From positions 1 to 24,577 of the forward strand of contig JAVVPO010000033.1 of NCBI GenBank assembly GCA_036655715.1: a stretch of 24,577 nt of DNA. The letters run 5' to 3'. Below are positions 7,414 to 15,156 of this stretch, piece after piece (position 1 is the first letter of the stretch; the number at the start of each line of letters is the position of its first letter). The DNA is from JAVVPO01 sp036655715 (GTDB taxonomy: Bacteria; Bacillota; Clostridia; Lachnospirales; Cellulosilyticaceae). The notes beneath the pieces were generated by a model, which searched no databases, was not told the origin of the DNA, and was given only the letters and a program-made list of their open reading frames with translations. The translations under genes were made by a program, and so were the position numbers.

Positions 7414-8511
7414 ATGAATAGTGCTGGTAATATTAAACACGTATTTCCTGGCAGTAATACCCCTCAAGGCTTTGTTTCCTTTTTTTCTTATATTTTATCA
7501 CAAAATGAAGCAAATAAAATCTACTCTATTAAAGGTGGTCCTGGCACAGGAAAATCATCCTTTATGAAACGTGTAGGCAACTACCTAGTGGATCAAGGCA
7601 TTGACGTAGAATTCTTCCACTGCTCTTCTGATCCTAATTCTCTAGATGGGATTTGTATTCCTTCCCTCAAAATTGCCATGGTCGATGGAACTGCTCCTCA
7701 TGTCATCGATCCTATTCACCCTGGCGCTGTAGATGTAATTCTTAACTTTGGCTGTTTGTGGGATGAAGCAAAAGTTAAAAATTACCGTGAATCTATTATA
7801 GAAAGTACTACCAAAATAGGTCGTACCTTCAAAAAAGCCTACTTTTATTTAGCAAGTGCAAAAAATATTTATGATGGTTACTTATTTACAGAAGAGACAG
7901 CTATTGATGAATTAGCAAAAGTTAATCTAGAAAACGCAATTTTAACTGATATTTTTAAAAATATCAAACCAACAGGTACTTTAGGCTCTGATAGGCACTT
8001 ATTTAGCTCTGCCATCACACCTGAAGGTTTTGTAGATTATCTTACGAGTATTATTGGCAAAACCAAGAATACTTATTTCTTCAAAGAAACCCTAGGTTGT
8101 AACAGCAAGAACCTTATGAATCAAATCAGAGATAAAGCCACTTCTTTAGGTTATAAAATAGAATGCTATCACTCTCCTATTGATACATCAAAAATCGAAG
8201 ATCTTATCATCCCAGAACTTGATATAGCTATTACAACAAGTAATCCTTTCCACAAAGCTAAAATTTTTCCAACTCATATTTATGATTTTACTAATTGTCT
8301 CATTTCAAGTCTTCTTAAAGATATCCAGCCCGACTTAGATAAAGACAAAAAACTTATGACTGAACTTTTCAATAAAGGCATTAACACCATCTCTTTATCT
8401 CATAAAATGCATGATATCCTTGAAGCTTATTATATCTCTGCTATTGATTTTTCTGAAGTAGAGCCTATCTTTAATAACGTCATAGAAGAAATTTTAAGTT
8501 TTAAAAAATAA
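7414..8511 (+). CDS. P-loop ATPase-like protein with two repeated halves (PRK06851-type)
   Basis: The 365-aa protein has a perfect Walker A motif GGPGTGKSS (41-49). The two halves repeat each other: TPQGFVSFFSYIL (16-28) matches TPEGFVDYLTSII (202-214). The segment around C70 with LDGICIPSLKIA (77-88) matches the one around H253 with IEDLIIPELDIA (261-272). In the second half the P-loop position reads LGCNSKNLM (227-235), so the nucleotide-binding Lys-Ser/Thr pair is lost. This resembles an uncharacterised clostridial ATP-binding family. Reaction and partner are unknown. AAGGAGG lies upstream of the ATG. It is monocistronic, ended by the hairpin at 8518-8552. Confidence 0.85.
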   Translation: MNSAGNIKHVFPGSNTPQGFVSFFSYILSQNEANKIYSIKGGPGTGKSSFMKRVGNYLVDQGIDVEFFHCSSDPNSLDGICIPSLKIAMVDGTAPHVIDPIHPGAVDVILNFGCLWDEAKVKNYRESIIESTTKIGRTFKKAYFYLASAKNIYDGYLFTEETAIDELAKVNLENAILTDIFKNIKPTGTLGSDRHLFSSAITPEGFVDYLTSIIGKTKNTYFFKETLGCNSKNLMNQIRDKATSLGYKIECYHSPIDTSKIEDLIIPELDIAITTSNPFHKAKIFPTHIYDFTNCLISSLLKDIQPDLDKDKKLMTELFNKGINTISLSHKMHDILEAYYISAIDFSEVEPIFNNVIEEILSFKK

Positions 8512-8517
8512 ACCAAT

Positions 8518-8552
8518 AAAAAGAGATATCTATCCCTTAGATATCTCTTTTT
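8518..8552. terminator. Bidirectional terminator embedded in the DUF4340 gene end
   Basis: Perfect 14-bp stem (8518-8531 and 8539-8552), AAAAAGAGATATCT paired with AGATATCTCTTTTT, with a 7-nt loop. It supplies a U-run on both strands. The last codons and stop of the minus-strand gene (to 8530) lie inside it. Confidence 0.88.
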
Positions 8553-9981
8553 GTCGGTCTTTCATTATGTGATTTAATTCATTAAAGAAACTTACTACTG
8601 ATTTTTTATCTACTGAGAATTCTACATATCCTTTATATCTTAGAATATAATAACTTGGATCATAAGGTATCAGCTCAATAGTATAGTTTGTATTATCTTT
8701 CAGATGATACGTTATCTTAATCTCTGCAGTTCTTTCTTCCTTTTCCTCAAATTCAGGATTAACTAATGGCTTATAAAGACTAATGGCTCCTAGATAACTT
8801 AGTAAAGACTCCGTTTGTTCTAGCGTCATAGGCACTTCTCCTATATAACTTGCCCATTCCACAGGTCCCTTAGCTACCTCTACCTTATCTCCATCTGCTT
8901 GCGCCTTAGTTGCCTCTACGTTAACTATCTCTACTTGTTCCTTAGCTGTATAAGGTTTATCTAGTATCCACTCCATAACCGCATCACCTTGTTGCAAGGT
9001 AATACTCGTTAAACTTTCAAGATGCGGCACATAAATTTCTTTACGAATTAAATCAAAAGGAACAATCCCTTTAAAAGAATTTATTTTTTCATTTAACATT
9101 TTATAGATGTAAGGACTTCCGCTATATTTGAAGTAAATATAATCTCCATCTACTTTCCCAAATTTAATAGTATATTTGCCATTAAGCTCTATCATTAAAC
9201 TTGGTTTATCTAATCCATACACCTCTAACTGCTCAGTATCTGTGGTAACAAATTTATCTCTTTGGAAAGTTTCTAATTGCTCTAAATAGCCTTCCATCTG
9301 CTGGTTATTTACTTCATGTACTGTTTTAAAAGCTTCTTCTACTAACCAAGTATCATATCCTGGTGTTCCTCTTTTAGGATTTCTTACAAATTTAATGCGC
9401 TTATCATTTTCTATAATAATCATTTGCTGAATATCACCAACAGATGGCATATTCATTTCTTTAGATACAATATCTTCTTTATTATAAAAAACATCATTTA
9501 GTTGGCTATGTGCTACTAAATAAATAGCTTCAGTTGTATCACTCCATATGTAACTCGCATCTTGGCCTGATACATTATTTCCTATTCTAATTGTTTCAGA
9601 AACATTTGCCTTATCATATATAGTAATCATCTTTGAATTCTCGCTGATCCCATAAGTTCCTATATCTTGAACGTTACTAATCATCTGGAAAGAATTCATC
9701 TGATCTAATTCATTAATCATCATCTTAATCTTATCTTGCTCATATTCTAATTCGTTTACTTCTTCATCCACCCATAGCTCACCTTGTTTATTAAATATAA
9801 GACTTTGACCATCATAAATCTCTATACGCGCTATGTCCGTAGCAGCTATTGTATACATTTTCGCCTCTACGTTTTCTACTATCTCTGTTTTCTTATATTC
9901 ATTCCATTTAGTTAATGCAAATAGGCCCACTAAAACAATTACTAGACTAACTATAGCTGTGAGCATCCATTTTTTCTTCAT
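8530..9981 (-). CDS. DUF4340-containing membrane-anchored protein
   Basis: The 483-aa protein has one N-terminal membrane anchor (about residues 5-24, preceded by MKKKW), then a long extracytoplasmic part. The part contains a DUF4340-like region with IARIEIYD, GELWVDE and ETIRIGNNVSG blocks, and a further beta-rich portion to residue 483. The family is often encoded beside gliding-type ABC transporters (GldG-like); no such genes are adjacent here, so it is an orphan. A low-complexity charged stretch lies near 345-370 (KPYTAKEQVEIVNVEATKAQ). AGGAGG lies 7 nt before the ATG. Its molecular role is unknown. Confidence 0.83.
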   Translation of the reverse strand: MKKKWMLTAIVSLVIVLVGLFALTKWNEYKKTEIVENVEAKMYTIAATDIARIEIYDGQSLIFNKQGELWVDEEVNELEYEQDKIKMMINELDQMNSFQMISNVQDIGTYGISENSKMITIYDKANVSETIRIGNNVSGQDASYIWSDTTEAIYLVAHSQLNDVFYNKEDIVSKEMNMPSVGDIQQMIIIENDKRIKFVRNPKRGTPGYDTWLVEEAFKTVHEVNNQQMEGYLEQLETFQRDKFVTTDTEQLEVYGLDKPSLMIELNGKYTIKFGKVDGDYIYFKYSGSPYIYKMLNEKINSFKGIVPFDLIRKEIYVPHLESLTSITLQQGDAVMEWILDKPYTAKEQVEIVNVEATKAQADGDKVEVAKGPVEWASYIGEVPMTLEQTESLLSYLGAISLYKPLVNPEFEEKEERTAEIKITYHLKDNTNYTIELIPYDPSYYILRYKGYVEFSVDKKSVVSFFNELNHIMKDRQKEISKG

Positions 9982-10197
9982 TAGATTTCCTCCTTAAGTT
10001 AACCGCTTCCTTACCTTTTTACATCATAAAGGAGTTGCCCCCTTTTTGTAAATAGTGTTTTAAAATATCTTTCTATTTCATAGGATATACTATAAAGACT
10101 TTTTAAATTCTTTTTTTTTATATCAATTGTTAAATTCTTTAAACTAAGGTAAACTATAATTAATAATTCCATTTCTTTTACGAAGGGGGAAATTGCT

Positions 10198-10902
10198 ATG
10201 CTACTAGCTCATAGTCACTTTATACCATTCGACTTACTTTCTAATTTCTTAACGCGTACCTATCTTGATACACTCGAAGCCCTTTACCATCATAGTGACT
10301 ATCAATTAGATTCTCCAAATGCTTCTTTAGAAACTATTAAATCACTCAAATCTTTTCTTTTTATCTTTCAAAACAATAATAGAAATATAGAGATTTTACA
10401 AAAACAAGTTTTTGATTGTTTTACACCTTACACCTATTTGAGTAAGACTGAAATTCTAAAGCAAGAATTAGATATTTATCCTGATGCCACTAAAAGTTTT
10501 TGCGTAAGCAAACGCTCTTTCACTATTCCCACACTTAGAAAAATCTATGCTAAAAATATTTTATCTATAAAAAAACAATCTAGTTATGAATTTTGGGCAA
10601 ACTACAATATCGTTTTCATTCATATGCATAGAAATTTAGTTTATCATCGTTTTCACGAAGAATCAAGTTTACCTAAGATTCTTACAGCCTCTACTGCTAC
10701 TGATTTTATTGTTTTTGTTTGGGAATATTACTTAGATCATTTAGTTACCATGCATAATTTTGAATATATTTTAGAAACCATCAATATGCTTTCTAACTCT
10801 TTACTGCCACAAGCCGATTACTTAATTAACTATCTTAAAAACAAGTTATATCTTATTGAATATTCAAGTGAGCTAGATGTCCTACTAAAACAATTATCGT
10901 AA
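10198..10902 (+). CDS. Hypothetical protein, unrecognised
   Basis: I do not recognise this 234-aa protein. It begins MLLAHSHFIPF, is rich in Leu, Tyr, His and Asn, and is predicted mostly helical with no signal peptide or membrane span. Possible marks are HMHRNLVYHRFHEE (about 142-155) and an acidic-hydrophobic C-terminal helix. GGGGGA precedes the ATG at a good distance and a strong terminator follows, so it looks like a real single-gene unit. The 216-nt gap upstream, shared with the divergent DUF4340 gene, is AT-rich and shows no clear consensus promoter. Confidence 0.75.
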   Translation: MLLAHSHFIPFDLLSNFLTRTYLDTLEALYHHSDYQLDSPNASLETIKSLKSFLFIFQNNNRNIEILQKQVFDCFTPYTYLSKTEILKQELDIYPDATKSFCVSKRSFTIPTLRKIYAKNILSIKKQSSYEFWANYNIVFIHMHRNLVYHRFHEESSLPKILTASTATDFIVFVWEYYLDHLVTMHNFEYILETINMLSNSLLPQADYLINYLKNKLYLIEYSSELDVLLKQLS

Positions 10903-10910
10903 ATTACATG

Positions 10911-10955
10911 ACTAAAGAGGTTATTGCTAAATTCATTTGCAATAACCTCTTTAGT
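10911..10955. terminator. Bidirectional terminator
   Basis: Perfect 17-bp stem (10911-10927 with 10939-10955, ACTAAAGAGGTTATTGC) with an 11-nt loop, between convergent hypothetical genes. There is no long U-run, but the stem position and strength fit termination. Confidence 0.75.
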
Positions 10956-10958
10956 TAC

Positions 10959-11279
10959 TTACCTACATTTTTTCTTTAATATCTGAACTAATTTTTTAAG
11001 ATCTTTTCCATTCTTTCCAAACTGTTCTAACTTTTTAGTTCCTATAATCTCTAGGACCTCTTCTTTTATTCTCGTTTCTATTTCATCTTGTTCTGCTTGT
11101 AATATAGCCAAGGTAATATACAGTACAATACTTTCTTCCTCTTCTAATACATCCCCATATTGTTCAAGTATCTGAGTAGTCACCTCACAAGCGTCACACC
11201 CATCCTCCATATATGAATCCCATTCTACAATAATATCTTCTGTGAATTCACACTCAAGTGAATCTAATATTTCTCTCAT
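10959..11279 (-). CDS. Small acidic hypothetical protein
   Basis: A 106-aa, strongly acidic protein that I cannot assign. It has a CxxC pair (DGCDAC, about residues 28-33) and a helical C-terminal half. The stretch LYITLAILQAEQDEIETRI, then a charged helix, recalls the C-terminal helices of DUF4259-like and some immunity-type proteins, but this is only a weak visual similarity. AGGGG lies 6 nt before the ATG. It is convergent with the hypothetical gene at 10198-10902. No toxin gene is next to it. Confidence 0.7.
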   Translation of the reverse strand: MREILDSLECEFTEDIIVEWDSYMEDGCDACEVTTQILEQYGDVLEEEESIVLYITLAILQAEQDEIETRIKEEVLEIIGTKKLEQFGKNGKDLKKLVQILKKKCR

Positions 11280-11395
11280 ACCTTACCCCTCTTTCATAGG
11301 CTTTATTGTTATATCTATTATTGAATAAGTTTAAATATAACAAATTCTCAATAACTTCTTGTTGCTTTTTTTTCTAAAACATGATTTAATATGAG

Positions 11396-11410
11396 TAATA
11401 ATAATTATTA
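11396..11410. promoter_or_regulatory. PerR/Fur-type operator (7-1-7 inverted repeat)
   Basis: TAATAATAATTATTA is a perfect 7-1-7 palindrome in the leader of the PerR-like gene, 4 nt before its AGGAG. The known Bacillus PerR box is TTATAATnATTATAA, also 7-1-7 and similar in sequence. The site suggests autoregulation. Confidence 0.75.
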
Positions 11411-11425
11411 AATAGGAGTGTTTTT

Positions 11426-11842
11426 ATGTTAGCAACTACTGAACTACTAAAATCAAAGAAATTAAAGGTAACTCCTCAACGATTAGCTATATTCCATATG
11501 CTATATCATACAAAAGCTCATCCTAGTGCCGAAACTATTTATAACTCCCTTCGTGACACTCATCCAACAATGAGCTTAGCAACTGTTTACAAAACTTTAG
11601 ACGCATTAGTGAAGTCAGATTTAGTACAGCAACTTAATGTAGGTGAAGATTCTTTTAGATATGATGCAACACCTCAGTCTCATCCACATATGATTTGTAC
11701 TGAGTGTCATGCTGTTCATGATATGGAATTAGACTTTATCGATGAGTTTAGAGACAAAGTGAGACAACATACTGATTTTGTTTTATCTCATGAACAATTA
11801 TATTTCTATGGTATCTGTCCTATCTGCCAAGCAAAAAAATAA
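11426..11842 (+). CDS. perR: Fur-family regulator, PerR type (peroxide sensor)
   Basis: The 138-aa protein has an N-terminal winged helix (about 10-70, with LATVYKTLDALV) and a C-terminal dimer domain. The structural zinc site is two CxxC pairs (C91/C94, C131/C134). The regulatory metal ligands of Bacillus PerR (H37, D85, H91, H93, D104) all appear here at a constant offset of five: H32, D80, H86, H88 and D99. The Asp at 99, where Fur and Zur proteins usually differ, favours PerR, which senses peroxide by iron-catalysed histidine oxidation. AGGAG is 7 nt before the ATG, with a 7-1-7 operator upstream. No peroxidase gene is adjacent in this window. Confidence 0.88.
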   Translation: MLATTELLKSKKLKVTPQRLAIFHMLYHTKAHPSAETIYNSLRDTHPTMSLATVYKTLDALVKSDLVQQLNVGEDSFRYDATPQSHPHMICTECHAVHDMELDFIDEFRDKVRQHTDFVLSHEQLYFYGICPICQAKK

Positions 11843-11869
11843 CTTTCCCAAAAGGTAAGTTATTTTTTT
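11833..11869. terminator. Bidirectional terminator overlapping both convergent stop regions
   Basis: 13-bp stem AAAAAAATAACTT (11833-11845) with AAGTTATTTTTTT (11857-11869) and an 11-nt loop. It includes the perR stop codon and the last codons of the minus-strand aminotransferase gene, and gives a U-run in both directions. Confidence 0.88.
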
Positions 11870-13035
11870 ATGTATTTATTTACAAATATCTCTATACGTC
11901 TTAAAGCTTCTTTTAACTCATCTACTGAGTAGGCATAAGAACATCTTACAAAGCCTTCTCCGGATTCTCCAAAAGCCGTACCTGGCACAACCGCTACCTT
12001 TTGCTCTAGTAAAAGTTTTTCACAGAACTCTTCACTTTGCATACCTGTTTCCTTGATAGATGGAAACACATAAAATGCTCCTTCAGGTTCAAAACAAGAA
12101 AGTCCCATACTTCTAAATCCTTCTACTAAGATACGTCTTCTCTGGTCATAAGCATTTCTCATATACGTTACATCATCATCACCATTTTTCATAGCTGCTA
12201 TGGCTGCATACTGGCTCGTCGTTGGTGCAGACATAATAGCATATTGGTGTACCTTTGTCATAGCAGCAATAATAGGTTCTGGCCCTAATACATAGCCCAG
12301 TCTCCATCCTGTCATAGCATAGGCTTTAGAAAATCCACTAATAACTAGCGTTCTTTCATACATTCCCTCTATATTAGCAATAGATACATGCTCTTCATCG
12401 CCATATGTCAGCTCACTATAAATTTCATCTGATAGTACTATAATATTTTTGTTTCTTAACACTTTAGCTATCTTCTCTAAATCTTCTCTATCCATGATAG
12501 CTCCCGTCGGATTACTAGGATAAGGTAAGATAAGTACTTTTGTTTTATCTGTAATATGTGCTTCTAATTCCTCAGCTGTTAGCTTAAAATTGTTTTCTTC
12601 CTTTGTCGCAATAGGCACAGGTACTCCTTCAGCAAAAATAGTACATGGCTTATAACATACAAAAGAAGGTTCTGGTATAAGTACTTCATCGCCTGGCTCA
12701 AGAAGTGTTCTTAATGCCCCATCAATTCCTTCACTTCCCCCTACTGTAACTAAGGTCTGTGTTTTAGGCGCATATTCTAAATTAAATCTTCTTTTCATAT
12801 AATGACAGATTTCCTCACGTAGCTCCATAAGCCCTGCATTGGCTGTATAAACAGTCTTACCTTTTTCCAGAGAGTAGATGCCTTCTTCCCTGATATGCCA
12901 TGGTGTATCAAAATCTGGCTCTCCTACCCCAAGTGAGATAGCATCACCCATTTCATTTACAATATCAAAAAATTTTCTAATACCTGATGGTGGTATATCT
13001 CTTACTTTCTTTGCAATCATATTTTCTATTATCAT
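11860..13035 (-). CDS. PLP-dependent class I/II aminotransferase (PatA/AraT-like)
   Basis: The 391-aa fold-type I enzyme transfers an amino group using pyridoxal phosphate. PLP-site residues are visible: NPTG (N175), SDEIYS (D203, Y206), the Schiff-base lysine K237 in SGFSKAYAMTGWRLGY, and a C-terminal Arg in FVRCSYA that binds the substrate carboxylate. Length is standard. The substrate cannot be read from the sequence; aromatic or broad-range amino acids are typical for this branch. The ATG overlaps the stop of the upstream Lrp gene by 4 nt (ATGA), so the two are translationally coupled and the regulator may control the enzyme. Confidence 0.92.
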   Translation of the reverse strand: MIIENMIAKKVRDIPPSGIRKFFDIVNEMGDAISLGVGEPDFDTPWHIREEGIYSLEKGKTVYTANAGLMELREEICHYMKRRFNLEYAPKTQTLVTVGGSEGIDGALRTLLEPGDEVLIPEPSFVCYKPCTIFAEGVPVPIATKEENNFKLTAEELEAHITDKTKVLILPYPSNPTGAIMDREDLEKIAKVLRNKNIIVLSDEIYSELTYGDEEHVSIANIEGMYERTLVISGFSKAYAMTGWRLGYVLGPEPIIAAMTKVHQYAIMSAPTTSQYAAIAAMKNGDDDVTYMRNAYDQRRRILVEGFRSMGLSCFEPEGAFYVFPSIKETGMQSEEFCEKLLLEQKVAVVPGTAFGESGEGFVRCSYAYSVDELKEALRRIEIFVNKYIKK

Positions 13036-13517
13036 AATGAAACTTTCATCCTCTCATCTTTTTTAGTTTCTTCAAATATCACACCATGATCTTTGTATTT
13101 TTTAAGTACAAAGTGAGTACCTGTACTAAGCACAGACTCAAGGGGTGCTAGTTTTTGTCCTACAAACAACGCAACTTCTTTCATTGTTTTTCCTTCAATA
13201 ATAACCGTTAAATCAAATCCACCTGACATGAGATACACAGCTTGTACTTCCTTGAATCTATAAATTCTTTGCGCTGTCTTGTCAAATCCTTCTCCTCTTT
13301 GAGGTGTCACTTTGACTTCGATTAAAGCTGTTACTAATTCTTTAGCATCTACTTTATCCCAATTGATAAGCGTCTTATAGCCACAAATCACTTGATCCTT
13401 TTCTAATTCTTCTATAGCTAAGCGTACTTCTTCTGCCTGTATCCCCAACATAACGGCTATATCTGCCGGGCTGTACTTACTTGTTTCATCTAATATTTCT
13501 AAAATTCTATTTTTCAT
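13032..13517 (-). CDS. Lrp/AsnC-family transcriptional regulator
   Basis: A 161-aa protein with an N-terminal helix-turn-helix (about 1-45: SPADIAVMLGIQAEEVRLAIEEL) and a C-terminal RAM (ACT-like) amino-acid-binding domain (about 62-140, with VQAVYLMSGGFDLTVIIEG). The domain order and size match feast/famine regulators that bind an amino acid effector. AAGGAG lies 8 nt before the ATG. It is directly upstream of, and overlaps, an aminotransferase gene. Sensing that enzyme's amino acid substrate or product is a reasonable inference but not shown by the sequence. Confidence 0.93.
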   Translation of the reverse strand: MKNRILEILDETSKYSPADIAVMLGIQAEEVRLAIEELEKDQVICGYKTLINWDKVDAKELVTALIEVKVTPQRGEGFDKTAQRIYRFKEVQAVYLMSGGFDLTVIIEGKTMKEVALFVGQKLAPLESVLSTGTHFVLKKYKDHGVIFEETKKDERMKVSL

Positions 13518-13592
13518 CGCTTTATCTCCTTTTCTATAATCACTCTATTTTTCTCTACCTTAGCTTAATCTTAATTCTTTTTCCAATACTGA

Positions 13593-14591
13593 TTACTCTT
13601 TTAAATGCAATATGACCTTATAAAGTTCATCACTCTCAGGTGCTACTAACTCATATTCCAGATTAGCTTGTCTTACTTTTTTTTCTATTGGTGTAATGTG
13701 GCCTATAATCGTTGCCTCAATCCCTTTTTCCTTTAATAGTTCTACACACTTCTCACCTTCTGGTGTTGTCATAATCATAGAACCACTTGAAATAAGCCTA
13801 TAAGGAGATATACCACAGCACTTGCAGATTTCTTTTGTGCACTTAAGTACGGGTATCTTATCAAGTTCTACCGTAATACCGACCTCACCGCACTCTGCCA
13901 CTTCATAACATCCTCCTAGTACACCCCCCTCTGTTACATCATGCATACTAGTCACATGAACTTGGTGAATTACTTTACTTTCTTCTATAACTGATAAATG
14001 TTCTTTAAGTGCTTTTGCCTCTTCTATTATTTCCTGACTTAAGTGCTTAGCAAGTACCTGCTCATAATCATGTGCAATAATTGAAGTGCCTTCAATCCCA
14101 GCCCATTTAGTTAAGATGACATCATCTCCCACCACGGCTCCATTTGTACAAACTAATTCGCCTTTTTTAACTTTACCTATAACCGTCGTTGAAATAATAG
14201 GTCGTATGACGGCATCTGTTACTTCACTATGCCCTCCAAGTATAACTACATTATTCTTTTTTGCTGTATGATGAATATCTTTCATAATGCAGTGAATATC
14301 TTCCTTCGTTGCACCTACTGGTAATAAAAGTGTTACTAATATTCCAACAGGTTCAGCTCCAGCCGAACTTACATCATTACAAGAAATATTAACTGCTAAA
14401 TGACCTATCTCACTGATTGCACCAGTTATAGGGTCTGTAGATAAAACAATTTGCATATCTGACTCAAATTCCAGCACGCTACAATCTTCGCCCACACTTG
14501 GATAAACAACAATTTCATCTCTTTTAAAATTCAGTTGATTAAATATTTGTTCTTTCAATATATCATTAGGTACTTTCCCTGGCTGTATCAT
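13593..14591 (-). CDS. AIR-synthase-related protein (HypE/PurM/ThiL superfamily), stand-alone
   Basis: The 332-aa protein has the superfamily layout: an N-terminal VGEDCSVLEF metal/ATP segment (about 33-42), STDPITGA, the NISCNDVSSAGAEPVGILVTLLLP block, GGHSEVTDAVIRP, then a C-terminal domain with MHDVTEGGVLGG. This is closest to the HypE-like subgroup. HypE dehydrates a carbamoyl group to cyanide for NiFe-hydrogenase, but no other hyp gene is near and the usual C-terminal cysteine tail of HypE is not present (it ends KVILHLKE). The true reaction is open. The ATG has no good ribosome site; a CTACA/TGTAG hairpin sits between a distant GGCAGG and the start. Confidence 0.85.
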   Translation of the reverse strand: MIQPGKVPNDILKEQIFNQLNFKRDEIVVYPSVGEDCSVLEFESDMQIVLSTDPITGAISEIGHLAVNISCNDVSSAGAEPVGILVTLLLPVGATKEDIHCIMKDIHHTAKKNNVVILGGHSEVTDAVIRPIISTTVIGKVKKGELVCTNGAVVGDDVILTKWAGIEGTSIIAHDYEQVLAKHLSQEIIEEAKALKEHLSVIEESKVIHQVHVTSMHDVTEGGVLGGCYEVAECGEVGITVELDKIPVLKCTKEICKCCGISPYRLISSGSMIMTTPEGEKCVELLKEKGIEATIIGHITPIEKKVRQANLEYELVAPESDELYKVILHLKE

Positions 14592-14661
14592 ATATATGTA
14601 CTACAAAACGATGTAGCATCCCTGCCTTTCTTTTATATGCTTGGTATTTCTTTATAATTAT

Positions 14662-14690
14662 ATCATATATTCTTTTTGCTAATCTATCAA
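14662..14690 (-). promoter_or_regulatory. Probable promoter of the HypE-like gene
   Basis: Minus strand: -35 TTGATA (14685-14690), 17-nt spacer, -10 TATGAT (14662-14667). This leaves a leader of about 60 nt before the ATG at 14591. Confidence 0.6.
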
Positions 14691-14727
14691 TTACAAAAAA
14701 TTTACACTTTATCAGACTAAAATTAAA

Positions 14728-14765
14728 AAGCTACTAGAAAATTGTTTAAATTTTTTAAGTAGCTT
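14728..14765 (-). terminator. Terminator of the spoVA operon
   Basis: Minus-strand stem AAGCTACT (14758-14765) with AGTAGCTT (14728-14735) and an inner AATTTAAACAATTTT stem, followed by TTTTTAATTTT. It lies just downstream of spoVAE. Confidence 0.75.
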
Positions 14766-14784
14766 AAATTCATTATTCTCTATT

Positions 14785-15141
14785 TTATGACTTACTCTTT
14801 GGTTTTGATAACACTGCAGCCAAATACCCAAAAACAACGGCAGCTGTAATCCCTCCAGCCGTTGCCTTAAGCCCTCCTGTCATAATACCAAATATACCTT
14901 CTTTAGCTACCTCTTCCATCGCCCCCTTAGCAAGGCTATATCCAAACCCTACTATAGGCACTGTAGCACCTGCACCTGCAAATTCTACTAATGGCTCATA
15001 AAGACCTAATGCTCCAAGAACTGCTCCAGCAAGTAAAAATACCACCATCACTCTTCCTGTCAATAATTTAGTTCTATCCATCATTATCTGCCCAATAGCA
15101 CAGATAAGTCCTCCTACGATAAATGCTTTTAGATAGTCCAT
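14785..15141 (-). CDS. spoVAE: Stage V sporulation protein AE (SpoVAEb type)
   Basis: A 118-aa integral membrane protein with about four spans, a paralogue of SpoVAC. Both share the GGLICAIGQ-type N-terminal motif and an AGAGATVPIVGFGYSLAKGAM-type segment. It forms part of the SpoVA channel of the forespore/spore inner membrane that takes up dipicolinic acid during sporulation and releases it at germination. GAGGAGA lies upstream of the ATG. It is the last gene of the spoVA operon here, 15 nt after spoVAD, and is followed by a terminator. Confidence 0.94.
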   Translation of the reverse strand: MDYLKAFIVGGLICAIGQIMMDRTKLLTGRVMVVFLLAGAVLGALGLYEPLVEFAGAGATVPIVGFGYSLAKGAMEEVAKEGIFGIMTGGLKATAGGITAAVVFGYLAAVLSKPKSKS

Positions 15142-15156
15142 ACTCTCTCTCCTCTA

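Noticed and set aside
10959..11279. Toxin-antitoxin or toxin-immunity pair with the gene at 10198
   Set aside because: The genes are convergent with a terminator between them, and neither matches a toxin family; the immunity-like look of the small protein is too weak.
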